In this document: positions 1-12,305 of the stretch, piece after piece
How the letters are laid out: the number at the start of each line of letters is the position of its first letter
Numbering within the stretch: position 1 is the first letter of the stretch
Source: Cannabis sativa
Lineage: Eukaryota > Streptophyta > Magnoliopsida > Rosales > Cannabaceae
Length of the DNA stretch: 64,000 bases
Reading direction: 5' to 3'
NCBI RefSeq assembly: GCF_029168945.1
Contig: NC_083603.1
Coordinates: 7,378,001-7,442,000, forward strand
The notes under the pieces: generated by a model
Databases searched by the model: none
What the model was told of the DNA's origin: nothing
The model's input: only the letters and a program-made list of their open reading frames with translations
Made by a program: the position numbers and the translations under genes

Positions 1-124
1 GCAATTATATTTTCAATATACACTAGCAAACAATCACTTAAAAATATATCTTCCATCTTGTTGCGAAGTGTAGTCTTCACTATTTTCATTGCTGAAAAAG
101 ATTGATCTGTAGTAGCTGTAGAAA
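1..124 (-). CDS. hAT transposase, C-terminal exon fragment (partial)
   Basis: Read on the minus strand, this stretch gives one open frame containing TATTDQSFSAMKIVKTTLRN followed by KMEDIFLSDCLLVYIE. This is the C-terminal dimerisation region of plant hAT transposases of the TTF-zinc-finger/DUF4371 type, in which the 'RSFSAMKIVKTRLRNKM' block is typical. An AG splice acceptor preceded by a T-rich run sits at about 125-128, so this is probably the last exon. The gene runs off the left edge of the window and its upstream exons were not found in the next kilobase. The fragment has no stop or frameshift, but whether the whole gene is intact cannot be seen. The family call is fairly sure; the exon boundary is inferred. 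Confidence 0.7.
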
Positions 125-1261
125 CTAGAAGTGTAAAATAAGAGTTACCACTTTATACACAAGTAAAAATATTTTTACTTTTCTAATTTTTACCAACCAC
201 TAACATAAATCAGAAATGGTTGCCAAAATAGCAAAATTAAAAAGTTTTCTACTTTTTTCTAAACTAATTTTTTTAAAAAATACTTTGAAATGGTGATGGT
301 CTAGCTAGCAAATAGATTAAATGAATATTATTAAAAAATATAAACAAATGAAAAGGAAATTTATAATTCTTTTTAGAAAATAAAGTAATTATATATAATT
401 TTGTTAGTGCTACTGCAGACAAAATACAATTTTTTTTTTTTAAAATTTTACTTTGACTTTTTTAAAATAGGCCACCATGTAATAATTATTAAAAAAGTTC
501 AATTACAATGTATTAGAGTTTAAGACTTTATATTACATATACATATATGTTGAAGGGTCATGGCTACTATAAGCAAACATGTACGTCTGCCCTAACCGTC
601 TCCCAAGCATTGTATAGCTTAGACCATTACACAAGGCCCCTAATTACAAAGTTGGTATATTGTCAAATGTATTGTCTAAAATAATATTTCTTTTTCTTAA
701 TGAAATATATTTTCTTTTTAAAAGACCTAATTTTAAATTTTGACCGAAGGCTCTCAAAATTTTAGGACTAGCCCTAGTAATGAGTACAGTAACTTATATT
801 CTCTTACAAATGACTTAATATTTTTACAATTAATTCATTTAGAACAATACATAATCTCCATCTTCAATTGTTGGAAATTATAAATATATTCTCTTAATAT
901 GTTATAAGAAAATTACTTATAAAGACAATAAAATAATTTTATAAATAAATATTTTAATATTTCATTATTCTACCACTTTATTTCTTCCACCAAACAACTT
1001 AAAAAGATTGTTACGCTCTCTTCTCTCCTTTCTTATTATTCCAGATTCTTCATTAACTCTCCATATGCTCCTAATTCCTACCAAACATAGTCTAAGATTG
1101 GCCAAAATGAAGAAAAATAAAAAAAAACACTAATATTAATTTAAACACAATTACAATCTAAAGATATATACAAATTTGGTTGGGCTCCGCCATTGGATAT
1201 ATATAAAGATATATCTATAACATCTATATATAAATAAATGTTTGAATAAAACAAAACAACT
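125..1261. other. AT-rich non-coding stretch, possible hAT 5' part
   Basis: There is no convincing coding sequence. It may hold the intron and upstream end of the hAT element whose last exon lies at 1-124. The GC-richer words around 720-780 (GACCGAAGGCTCTC, CTAGCCCTAG) look like hAT terminal sequence, but I could not define a terminal inverted repeat or target duplication. The rest is simple AT-rich DNA. Confidence 0.4.
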
Positions 1262-1954
1262 CACTACTATAAAAATGATTTTTTCTGATCTTTTTAAATA
1301 GTTTAAAGTATTCCCGTCAGTTTCTATAACCGTCGCTAATACGACCATACAAAATGGGCAAAATAGGTCGCTAATGTGGACTTCCCGACTGTTTAAAACC
1401 GTCGCCTATAACGGGTATAGGCGACGGTGTTAAACCGTCGGGAATGTAAAAAAAAAAAAAAGAGAAAAAAAATACAGATTTTAATGTCAGAAAAATTTGT
1501 ATTTTCTTCTATTTTTTTCTGCATTAGTTTTATAATTTTACCTAAATTAAAATAAAACAACTAATTAATTTTATTACAATAACAACTAACTTTAAAACAC
1601 ATTAAATTTATACAATAACAAAATAAATATATATAATAGATAAAAAAAAAATATAAATAAATGTACTTATACCGAGCTCGGAGAGAGAGGGAGACGGACG
1701 AGAGGTGGTGGTGGTCCGACGTATGAGACGGAGATGAGAGGGACACCGACAAAAGGTAGTGGTGGTCTGACGTATGCAACGGAGGGGAGAGGGAGACCAA
1801 TGGGAGGAGGGGTGGGTGGAGGAGAGAGACGAGAAGAAAGGGAGATCGAGAGAGGGAGGAAGACGGCTAGAGAGGAGGGCGATGGTGCGGATGCGTGGGT
1901 GGGGTTTTGGAGAGTTAAGATTTTTGTTTTAAGGTGTGAAAAATAGAGAACAAA

Positions 1955-2991
1955 TGTAAAGACCGCTTAGTTTAATTTGGAAATTAGCAATTAATTATGT
2001 TTAATTATGGAAAATTATTTATAGATATTTAAATAATTATTTATGCTGTTATTTTTGAATTTTGAAATGCATTTTATGTCATTTAGTGAATTTTATAATT
2101 TTGCATTTCCGGTGCCCGGTAACATAGAACTCGGTGTTTGGCTCAGTAAAATCACAACTTAGTATGTTAGTTTATTGGAACAGTTTATTAGACATTGGAA
2201 ATGTCGGAATATGCCGAGAATTTAGAATTTCCCAAAATACCCCTTTAGTGCTCTTTATGTTATTTTAGTGTGAAGGGGCAAAATGGTCATTTTGCCTCAT
2301 TTATGTTTTGTCCTTTAGTGGACTTAGAAATTGGAAATTTAAATGTTATTTGATTTATATTGGCTGAAATAAAAGGTTTATTTTGCATGTTCTCTCATTT
2401 TTCATTCAAAGTAAAAAAGTTAGAAAAAATTAGAAATTTCAAAGCTCTTTCTCTCTCTCTCTCTTTTCGGCCAAGCTTGGGAGCTGCTAGGGCTGGGTTT
2501 CTTTGTTTGATTCAAGTGATTTTCAGCAAGTTCATAGTAATTCTAGTAGATATAATCCTTGTTCTAGCTTCTTTTCTTTTAGTTTCTTGATTTTTGATGA
2601 AAAAGAAATGGTTTGCATGCTTAGTTTGAGTTGTTTTTGCTACTGTGTTTTGATGTTGATTTCAGAGGTTTATTTATGTTTTAAAATGTTGATTCAAGCA
2701 TGATAGGGCTGGTGATTACTTGATTTTATTAAGATATGAAATTTGGCTCAAAACTATGGCTTTCAAAGAGAATTGTTGAAATCTGTTGCTGTTGTTTTGT
2801 TGATGTTTGTTGTAGTTTTCAGAGGTTATATTATGCATGTTTAAGTAGGTTTGGGCTGATTTGAATGCATGTTAGTGTTGTTTAATCAAGTTTGAGTTTG
2901 GAACTCAAAGCTTGATGCTTTAATGGTAATTTTGGTTTGTTTGCATGAAGCTCGATTTTTATGCTTTAGAAATGTTCCTTAGGGTGTTACA
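1955..2991 (+). mobile_element. Solo Gypsy-type LTR inside the CACTA element
   Basis: It starts TGTAAAGACCGCTTAG and ends AGGGTGTTACA, giving TG...CA ends. The flanking 5-mers are ACAAA (1950-1954) and ACTAA (2992-2996), an imperfect target duplication with one mismatch. The first 200 bases match the minus-strand LTR at 51223-55726: the same 'AAGACCGCTTAG' start, the same 'GGTGCCCGG' block and the same 'TGGCTCAGTARAATCAC' block. It is much shorter than those relatives, so it has probably lost an internal part. No internal domain is present, hence a solo LTR. It is older than the perfect-TSD solo LTR further right in the same CACTA element. Confidence 0.75.
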
Positions 2992-3232
2992 ACTAATAGG
3001 TGAGAAGAAATAGGTGGGCATGTGGAAAATAGAAAAGAAGTAGGTGGGCACGTGAGAAATGTGATGAGAAGTAGGTAACGATTTTTTATTGGGCCCTTAT
3101 ACCCGACGGTTTAAAACCGTCGCCTATAGTATAGGAAACGATTTTATACTGTCGAGTATAAGGGCCCAATAAATTCACGAATTCCAATAAAAACTGTCGC
3201 CTATTATTGTAATTATTGTTATAAACCGTCAG

Positions 3233-4731
3233 TGATAACTCTAAGATTTAGAGTTATTATCATATCTTTAAGCTTGAATTTAATGTGAATTGTGGATCAA
3301 TTAATGTCTATATTGTGTAATTGTGTTTAGTTTGTTGTGTCTTTGTAATAAATGGAAGTGTGTGTGTTAGTAAGTGTTAAATAGACTTATGTTATTGTTT
3401 TTATGTGTTTTAAGCAGAAAAAATACAAGAATAAGTATTTGAAAATGTTTGGGACAAGGAGAAAAAGGAGCCGGAAAAGGATTATTGCTGACTGGCATTG
3501 CTGTAGCATTCATCGCGTAGCAATTTGTCAGCCCAGTAAGTTTATTTTGGCAGATAGTCCAGCTGGCTTTAATGAAAAGAAAAACGAGCTGAGGTGGCGG
3601 AATTTGGCTATTGACTCAACAAACATGTGGAAAATGAAGGACAAGTGGGTGATGACTTGGATTTCCAATTAGGGTAAACTTTGGTACCCTAATTGGGGAA
3701 CAAAAAGGAAAGAGGAGGTAATAATAAAAAGAGGGTGGCTGCACTTTGAAGGAGGAGTACGAAAACTTGCAGCAGAAAAAAAGTTTCTAAGTACAAAGAA
3801 GAAGAAGATTGAGAAGAAGGAGAAGAAGGCAACAACCAAAGGAAGGATTTGAGCTCATCACTCATTTCCCTTGCTCTCTACTTCGTTTGTATCATTTCCT
3901 TCTCTTCAAGTTCTCTTTAACTCCATGAACAATATGTTTTCTAGTTTTGAGTTTTTAATTTCAGCTATGAACTAAACTTTTTGAGATTTGGGTGGTTATG
4001 AACCCTTGTATGGACTAGTGTTTTGATTTTGCAATGATGAAGTAATCTTGGCTTAGTTCAATTAGTAGTGATGAAATGTTGAATGAATGTTAATTTTTGG
4101 CCATTTTTAACATTTAGCAAGCTAGATCTTACTTGGAAAAGTAAGACCTAGTTGAACCCTTCTAATTGATGCATGATTTTTACCTTTACTTTTAGGTATT
4201 AATTAGTAGTGAAATAGGAATATTTGGCTACCATGTATAACTAAGGATTTGATGCTCTATTGGACTATTTGCGATCTAAACTGGTGTAGGAATGCATTGT
4301 GAAGATTGTGAATGGTTTATTGCAAGTTTTGGAAAAAGCTTGCTAGTTTTTTTGAAATCTGTTAACTTTCCCAGGATTGCTGAGTCATTGCTGTATCAAC
4401 TGGGACATACAAGTGGAAGTTAATCACCCAAGTCTATTTTCCTAATCTGAAATTACCACCATTTTAATCACTTCTAGTTTCTTATTTTTTAGTTTATTTA
4501 GTTTAAAAAATTAGTTCTCAAGTTTAGAATCAAGGCTACAAATTTTTCTCATGAATTAATGTGTTACTTTATTTTATTTTTATTTGAAATTCTTGGAATT
4601 ACTTTTAGTTGATTTAACATTATTTAGTAAAAAGTCCCTGTGGAGACGAACTTTGATTTACTTATCATTGTATTACTTGTTTGTGATTGTGTACACTTGC
4701 GCAATTATAAAGCAATATAATTTTCACAACA
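3233..4731 (+). mobile_element. Solo LTR, Tat/Ogre-like Gypsy type, inside the CACTA element
   Basis: It starts TGATAACTCTAAGATT and ends TTTTCACAACA. Both sides carry the exact target duplication GTCAG (3228-3232 and 4732-4736). The 3' part contains 'CCCTGTGGAGACGA' and 'GTACACTTGCGC', which I associate with LTRs of the Tat/Ogre group. The start resembles that of the minus-strand LTR at 51743-53606. A 90-codon open frame at 3403-3672 (Lys/Arg-rich start, NLAIDSTNMWKMKDKWVM) lies in the LTR; it is not a known retroelement domain and is probably chance or U3-R sequence. The solo LTR splits a CACTA sub-terminal repeat, so it came after the CACTA insertion. Confidence 0.9.
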
Positions 4732-4846
4732 GTCAGGAATATTGATTTTTTCCGACGGTGTTAAATAGTTACTTAATTTTTTTAACAACGGTCCCCCAAA
4801 AAAAGCATTTTTAGAACCGTCGCGAATTCTAACTTTTGTAGTAGTG

Positions 4847-6809
4847 ACTTGTCATTGTGTTTTTTTTTTTTGTTTTTGTTTTTTATATACTATTTTTTAT
4901 TTTTCTATGTATTAATTTTTTAGTTAATAATTCTTTGTATTTATTATTAGTACTTAAAGTGTGTTCAATGTTATATCGATGTGGTACCTACTAATTGATT
5001 AGTAATTTTTTATTTAATCTTTTTTATATTTTTTATGAATAATCTTTGTACTTATTTTTTAAATGATTTTTTGTATTATTATCGTTATGTGGCACCTTAA
5101 AGTGCTCAATACTATACCGATTTACATACATAATAATTGGTTAGCAGTTTTCTAAATCATATTAAATTAAAATTTGTAGGAACTAATATTAAAATATATC
5201 AACAACGATGTTATCTTTTGCGGTGCTTGGTACCTTAATGTATCTTTAATATTTTCATTATTAATACGTACATATATTTATTAACTTCGATTAAAATTTA
5301 ATTTTTTGTTATTATTGTATATAAGTTTGCAAAAATATCTCTAATGAAATACGTAAAAATTGTATTGTATTTGGCAAAAAAATGACTTGTGATATATTTG
5401 CATTAATTTGTAGCATTATACTCTAATATATAATTGTAAAATTTGATGTAATTTTTTTTACATGTATAACAAAGGGCATTTTACAATTTTGTATATATTA
5501 TTTTAATTAATTACAAAATATGTGAAAAAAAAAAGTTATTATCATTTTCTCATACATTTTTATATATAATTAAAAACTTTTTTTTTCGATTTCTTTTATA
5601 ATATATATATGGTAATAATTATTGATTATTATATATATGGTAATATTGGTTATGTTTATTTTTATGTTTACAATTATAATAAAAAACATACCAATAATAT
5701 AAAACATTTTATTGTGTTTATTTTATTTTTTATTAATTAAATATACTAATTTAATAAACAAAATAATAATATTCACATAAGTTTATTATATCACTCTATG
5801 TGTGTTATGTTTATTTTTTAGAAAATAAATAACATATATTAAAAAAAATTGTTTATCTTTTTTTTTTTTTTGTTTATTGTGTCATGTTTATTTTTTCTAA
5901 TTAAATAATTTTTGGAGTTTATAAAGTTATGTTTGTTTATTCATTTTTTGATGTAAGAATTATACTTCAATAGAAAATTCGCTCACTATTTCATTAGAAA
6001 ATAATCAATATATAGAAACAATAGAAAAAAAAAATACTTATTTTAGTATAGTATAAATTGTCTATGTCTATATTTATGTTTACAATTATAATAAACATAC
6101 TAATAATATAAAATTAATACTTTGTATATATATGTTTATTTTGTTTTCTATTTATTAAACATACTAATTTAATAAATAAAATAATAATATTCAGATATGT
6201 TTATTTTATCACTCTATGTGTCATGTTTATTTTTAGTAATTTTAAGTATTGATTTATATTTATATACATTAATGTTTATAATTTTGATATTATATTTTAT
6301 TAAAAAAAATCTTATTAAATTATAATAATTCATACTAAAATAGATAATAAACATTTATCTTTTAATAAAAAAAATTAACTTGTTTATTTTTATAAAACTG
6401 TTTAATTAATTTTACGAAATTGTTTATTTTGAGTTTTAATAAACATAGTTTATTATTTAATTGTTAAAATGTATTGTTTCATGTAATAAATTTTCAAAAT
6501 ATATAAGTTTTTAAAATAATTTTTTTTTTTGCACATTTTTTGTAATTATGTTATTTTTGTTGTACATTTATGAAAAAAGCCCTATAACTAATCACATGGG
6601 CTTACATTTATACAAGATTGATGATCTTAGCTTTAATTAATGAATTTATACTACACTATATTTTTGTTTAAATAATTTTTAACAATTATTTAAACATAAT
6701 TGATAAAAATAATAAATATAATTACAACCTACAGGAGTTACGTACCACATCCTTATGCCTATATAAATATATAATTGAATCGTTTGATTACTAATTAGTA
6801 TATATATAT
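4847..6809. other. AT-rich intergenic DNA with a diverged tandem duplication
   Basis: No gene is visible. The only clear structure is a diverged duplication: the block beginning TATGTTTACAATTATAATAA at 5663 recurs at 6075 and stays similar for about 160 bases, through 'CTAATTTAATAAA' and 'ATCACTCTATGTGT'. The period is about 412 bp. The rest is poly-T/poly-A and TA-rich DNA. Confidence 0.6.
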
Positions 6810-8661
6810 GGGTGACTATTCAATGGTTACATTTTTCTTTAACCTGTAATAGCAGGTTAGTAATAGGTAGACTTTCCTTTTTTAGATTTAATTAATTATA
6901 ATTAACTATTTTCTTAAAATAATTAATTAAATAGACATTTCTTTTTTAGAATTATTTAATTATAATTAACTATTTTCTTAAAATAATTTATTAAATATTT
7001 AACCAGACCTATTTTAGTAATTAATATTTATATTTAAATCCTTACTTGAATTATTTTAATAATTAAGCCATTTAATTATAATATTTACAAAAAAATTATT
7101 TTTTTTACAAAAATTAAACTTCTTTTGACACAAATTAAAATTCTCTTCTTATAATAAATTTTCAAATAATTAATTATTTTTAAATGATATTTAATTATTT
7201 TGTTACAATTATATGAACTAAGTATGAGGCCTCAAGCTAATCAATCGATATCAAGTGCAGCAATTTTTTTTCTAAAAAAATCCTTCAACTTATTTCATTT
7301 TTTACTTTTTAAATATTTAAATAAAAAAATTAAATAATTATGTGTAATAATTTAAAATTAAGATTACAAGTATAATAAAATTTAAATTATGAAATTATAT
7401 GTGTATAATTTTAAATTATAAAAAACTTTGCTATAAAATTTTAAATAATTTAAGTATAAAAAAATAAATTGCTAATTATAATTAATAATTAATAAAAAAA
7501 TAAATTAATAATTATAATTAATTTAATTTTAAAATATAATTAATCTTAATTAAAGTTTTATAAGGAAATAAATGATTAGGTTACTTTCAGGTTACAAGTT
7601 ATTTATTATTTATTTTTATTTAATTTCCAAATTAATCACAACCATTTAATAGTAATCCAATGGCTTAAAAAAATGTAACCATAATGGTTACAATAAAAAT
7701 GTAACTATTGAAACCTCTTCCATCATGGTTACATTTTTATTGTAACCATCATGGTTACATTTTTTTAAGTCATTGGATTACTATTAAATGGTTGTGATTA
7801 ATTTGGAAATTAAATAAAAATAAATAATAAATAATTTGTAACCTGAAAGTAACCTAATCATTTATTTCCTTATAAAACTTTAATTAAGATTAATTATATT
7901 TTAAAATTAAATTAATTATAATTATTAATTTATTTTTTGCAATTTATTACTATATAAGGGATCTTTTAGCAATTTATTTTTTTATACTTAAATTATTTAA
8001 AATTTTATAGCAAAATTTTTTATAATTTAAAATTATACACATATAATTTCATAATTTAAATTTTATTATACTTGTAATCTTAATTTTAAATTATTACACT
8101 TAATTATTTAATTTTTTTATTTAAATATTTAAAAAGTAAAAAATGAAATAAGTTGAAGGATTTTTTAGAAAAAAAATGGCTGCACTTGTTATCGATTGAT
8201 TAGCTTGAGGCCTCATACTTAGTTCATATAATTGTAACAAAATAATTAAATATCATTTAAAAATAATTAATTATTTGAAAATTTATTATAAGAAGAGAAT
8301 TTTAATTTGTGTCAAAAGAAGTTTAATTTTTGTAAAAAAATTAAATTTTATTGTAAATATTATAATTAAATGGCTTAATTATTAAAATAATTCAAGTAAG
8401 GATTTAAATATAAATATTAACTGTTAAAAGAGGTCTTGTTAATTAAATATTTAATTAATTATTTTAAGAAAATAGTTAATTATAATTAAATAATTCTAAA
8501 AAAAAGAATGTCTATTTAATTAATTATTTTAAGAAAATAGTTAATTATAATTAATTAAATCTAAAAAAGGAAAGTCTACCTATTAGTAACCTGCTATTAC
8601 AGGTTAAAGAAAAATGTAACCATATGGTTACAATAAAAATGTAACCATTGAATAGTCACCC
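6810..8661. mobile_element. Foldback element with about 0.9-kb inverted arms (MULE-like)
   Basis: The first base pairs are GGGTGACTATTCAATGG and the last are the exact inverse. The arms stay similar for about 900 bases each and meet at a short unpaired spacer near 7706-7727. The arms carry repeated GTAACCATNATGGTTAC palindromes at the tips and near the centre. There is no coding sequence. The flanks are TATATATAT on the left and ATATATATA on the right, which fits a roughly 9-bp duplication but is low complexity. Long terminal inverted repeats starting with G and a 9-bp duplication suggest a non-autonomous Mutator-like element; this assignment is inferred. The structure itself is certain. Confidence 0.85.
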
Positions 8662-8670
8662 ATATATATA

Positions 8671-10752
8671 CTAGTTGAAAGTTACGTGGCGAGCCACGTA
8701 AATATTAATTTTATTTAAGTTCTATTGGTTTTTGTGTAAGTATTCGGTAACTAATTGTAATTTTTAAACGATTTGTTTTATAAAAATTAATTTGTTCAGA
8801 ATGCCATAATTGTGTATATAAATCTATGATATACACATTGTTATTAATAATAAACAGTAAGTTTATCTCAATTTATTTATACTCATATAGTAATTATTCT
8901 TACTGTGATGAAATAATTTATGATAAGTCATAACAACATATGACTTTAACATTTACTCTTGGTTTCGGAAAAATTAAAAGGATCAATATATTTGTTTCGA
9001 AAAATTTAAAGAAAATATTATGTAACGAAAATGAATGAAAAACATCATTTTAAAATACAGAAAAAGAATTATTAGTTAAAGTTTCACCATTGTAAAGAGT
9101 CATAATTTGTATTCTGATAACCAACAATACCTTCTCTCCACTAAACTTTTATCTATTAAACAAGGCAATAAAAAACAATCAGTTTTCACATTGAGGATAA
9201 CCAACTCAGATAGTGAATGCTTGAATATTAATACCTCTTTGATAATAGCTGCGAACTCCTTAGCCACGTCAATTCTTTTGAAGTTATTAGAATTAACTAA
9301 GGGTATTGCAAAACATTTCTTTGAGAGTTCTCATCATCCACCTCAAGTGCATCTGAATCTACCTTTGGATGACAACTCATGAGAAGGCAGCTATGGTCAA
9401 AATCATTAGGATCATAATAGCAAGGCAAGCATTCAGAGCTACCCAAAAAATTGGGCCAAAACTGGTGGACTGAGCTTAATACATCTTCATCTGGAAAGCA
9501 ACATAATCAGAAAGGAACTTTAAAGATGTAAAATAAATACTCTAGTATTACCTTGAACACCCGTTGCCAAAATTGAAATGCATCAAGTAAAATAAAAAGT
9601 CGGTTGATGTCAACCAATATACATTCAAGATGAAACCGACAAGAGATAAATCACTATTCAAGATGCTGGCGGAACCTATAGTGCCTATTAGAAATTTACA
9701 AGACTGAAAACAAACCATCTCAGAAGCTTCTCAAGACATCGATAATCTAATGCTTTCTAGTATTATTGTAATTAATTGAAGAATTAGAGAACACACACTC
9801 ACATCATACTACATAATTGAACTCTACATCTGCAGAATTTCAAAATTAAAATCAAGTTGAGATACTACTTCCATTTCTTATTTTTAAGAGAACCTCAGCC
9901 TTTCTTTTTTTTTTTGGAAATGACCCCAAACTTCTATTAACAATACAGAATTAATACAAAATAAGTGAAAAGCACTAATTAAATAGAAAACAACAAGAAA
10001 TTACTTCATCCACAACAGAAGAGATTATGAATAGTGGTCTCCGATACAGAGCATTCCTAAGAAAAGATAAATCTTCGTTGGACACCTGCAAGAGAAAACA
10101 TTCAATTGCTTCAAAAACTTATGTGTGAACAAACATTTGCCTTCTTTTAAATATTCAATCAATGTTTCCATGGGTCTCGGTACCCCAATCCAGCGACTGA
10201 AACCAGATGGGAGTGGGAGTGGGTACCTTCATTCGTCGACTAAAATCGCAAACCCCGATATGATACCATGCAATATTTATAAACCCAATTGATACCACTA
10301 TTCATGCGACTGAGACAATCAAAATCGACTGTGTAATTACCCAGACCTCAATCCACTCTAGAAGAAAGAAGCAGAAGAAGAAGTTGTAGAAGTCTTCGGT
10401 AAATCACAAATTTGAAGCCTCTGCACTCAGCGACTGAAGCGACTGAAATCGCAACTTTTGATTGGAAAGTAGCCATTGAGAACCCAAATCGTTCTTTATG
10501 CCTTCAATCGTCGACTCCAACCCAGCGAAAATGAAAGAGTCATTTGGTTTTTTAAATGAGTGAAGTGTCGCACGGTCGGTGTAAATGAGTTAGGGTTTTG
10601 AGGGTTTAGTTTTATTTATATATTTTTGAAAGTTAACGGGAGGATCAAACCTACGTTAAATTTAACAGAATATTCTTTTATTTGTAAAGTATATTCTGTT
10701 AAACCAAGAAACCAATAAATACCGTTAGATAGGCACTTTTAATATATAAAGA
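8671..10752 (-). mobile_element. Non-autonomous Helitron carrying gene fragments
   Basis: On the minus strand the element begins TCTTTATATATTAAAAGTGCC, right after a host A. It ends with the hairpin ACGTGGC-TC-GCCACGT, nine bases, then CTAG followed by a host T. A TC start, a terminal hairpin just upstream of CTRR and insertion between A and T without a target duplication are the diagnostic Helitron features. No Rep/helicase gene is present. Inside is a plant-gene-like 5' region ('AAACCCTAA'-type leader at about 10560-10620) and several exon-like pieces with GT-AG borders, on the same strand. It was inserted in the TA-rich flank of the foldback element. Confidence 0.85.
9235..10540 (-). pseudogene. 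Captured multi-exon gene fragment inside the Helitron
   Basis: Exon-like pieces lie in transcription order on the minus strand. A first coding-like piece near 10380-10480 begins MATFQSKVAISVASVAEC and soon ends in a stop. A piece after an AG acceptor near 10090 reads VSNEDLSFLRNAL. A 128-bp exon at 9363-9490, bounded by TTTCCAG and GTAGAT, encodes EDVLSSVHQFWPNFLG, then ECLPCYYDPNDFDHSC. A 40-bp exon at 9235-9274, bounded by AAAAG and GTATTA, encodes IDVAKEFAAIIKE. I do not recognise the parent gene. The reading frame is not continuous between the pieces, so this is most likely a captured, partly retained gene and not a working one. Splice sites are read by eye. Confidence 0.5.
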
Positions 10753-11380
10753 TATTTATATAAATTAAATTTAAATAGTTTTAATTAAATTACCATCTTA
10801 TTTCTATTTTATTTATATCAGTTATGGAAGAGTCACAAAATTCCTACAATAACATATTATAGTAAGGATGCTTATATAACTTTTTATGTAAGATTTCTTA
10901 AATAGACAAAACACTAATTTGCAGTATAAATATATAAGTTTAATTTTCGGCTATAAATAAATATCAAAGTTTGATTTTTAGCAGTAATAATATCTAAGTT
11001 ATATTTTTAAAACTTTGTAGATACTTAATTGTTAAATGTTAAGTAAATTACCACGTGACAATCCCTAATTGAACTAGATCATGAATTTTTTTAAAAAAAT
11101 TAATTTAAATATACCAATAAAAATAATGACACGTGGATAATGATTTAACATTTAATGATTAGATACCTACTCTAAAATTATAATTTGATATTAAATTTAA
11201 ATATTTATTTACAATTTAAGTATTTATGACGCAAAATACTCAATTCTTTTCATGTAAGATTTCTTGAATGGACAAAATACTTATTAATGGCACATAAGGA
11301 TATCTTGCAAAAAAAAAAAAATACTTATTAATGGCACATAAGGGATATCTTGCAAAAAAATAACTAATATAATTATATGA
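10753..11380. other. AT-rich spacer with a short tandem duplication
   Basis: There is no gene. A block of about 45 bp (ACTTATTAATGGCACATAAG plus GATATCTTGCAAAAAAA) occurs twice in a row at about 11277-11358. It looks like a recent slippage event around the A-run. Confidence 0.6.
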
Positions 11381-12305
11381 TGTAAGATTTTACCAATTTA
11401 ACCTACACCAACAAAACTATTAATATCAGTATACAAGGTCAAAATTGACCTTTCCTTGTCTAATTAAAAACTAGACAAAAACGGCAGTGTTTAACCAACA
11501 CGACAACACTTCCTATGTCGTTTGGATCCCAGGGTTAAAGACTCTCTAAGAAGAGTCTAGAAACCCTAAACTCAAACACAACACACACTCAGCCTCACGG
11601 ACTCGAAACCCTAGCAGAGCAAGTTCTTCACAAGAACTTGCTCGATCCCAGTAGAAACCCTAGGATCTTCACTCACACACAGATTTAGGTTTAGCAAAAT
11701 GAAAAACAAAGTAAGGGAGAGAAAACACCAAGAAATTTGTTTCAGAGTTCACCCAAAATCTGGGCTACGTCTCTGTCAAGCTCGTCTCAAATATTAGCTT
11801 GATATCCACTATCAACAATGGTGAGTTACAACATTTTTGGAGCTTCCTGTCACAGATAATCAACCAGGTAAGCTCGATTTTCTCTTTTACACTTTTTGTT
11901 TTTGTTCTTCACTTGATTTGTTCTCGATCTAACTCTATTTCTGTTTTCTTGTGCATGTACTTCCTTCTTCTACCTCCTCACCAGGAGAACTTGGTTTCTC
12001 ATCTCTGGATCTTGGAGCAGAGGCCTTCAACTAGGGTTTACTCCTTCTCTTTATCTCTCTATCTTCTCTGATTTGTATTCTCTATATGTATTTGCTTTGA
12101 TTCTGTGTTTAAATACTCGTAGTGAGTCGGTTGATCACAGATCTAGGAGTTAGTTACAATAACAGTTGTAACTAACTCCTGTTTCTTGATCTGGTAGAGG
12201 CGAAGCCACCTAGGATTGAGTCCTTTGTTGTTTATTTCTGTTGTAAAATGCTGATGTGGATATTTGTTGTAAAAAGACTGGTTATAAGTTGAATTTACTT
12301 CAACA
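11381..12305 (+). mobile_element. Solo LTR (probably Copia-type)
   Basis: It starts TGTAAGATTTTACC and ends ACTTCAACA, and is flanked by the exact 5-bp duplication TATGA (11376-11380 and 12306-12310). A 5'-leader-like region rich in ACACACACTC and 'AAACCCTAG' lies at about 11560-11700. A near-perfect hairpin AGGAGTTAGTTACAA / TTGTAACTAACTCCT occurs at 12146-12181. No protein domain is seen; the open frame at 11799-12071 looks like chance. The solo-LTR call rests on the matched ends and the duplication. The Copia label is only a guess from the size and terminal sequence. Confidence 0.7.

Larger units (their letters stand above)
1262..4846. mobile_element. Non-autonomous CACTA (En/Spm) element with nested LTRs
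   Basis: The left end is CACTACTATAAAAA. The right end read backwards is CACTACTACAAAAG. Both are the classical CACTA terminal sequence. The flanks carry the 3-bp target duplication ACT (1259-1261 and 4847-4849). Both sub-terminal regions hold many copies of ACCGTCGCCTATA and its inverse TAGGCGACGGT (about 1320-1450, 3100-3230, 4740-4825), the kind of array the CACTA transposase binds. No transposase is present. If the two solo LTRs and their duplications are removed, about 1.04 kb of element remains, so it is a deletion derivative. The purine-rich part at 1680-1870 holds an imperfect doublet around GTGGTGGTCYGACGTATG. Boundaries are secure; the origin of the inner sequence is unknown. Confidence 0.9.

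Noticed and set aside
9107..9382. 91-codon plus-strand open frame
   Set aside because: It is antisense to the captured exons in the Helitron, which have splice signals and more protein-like sequence on the minus strand.
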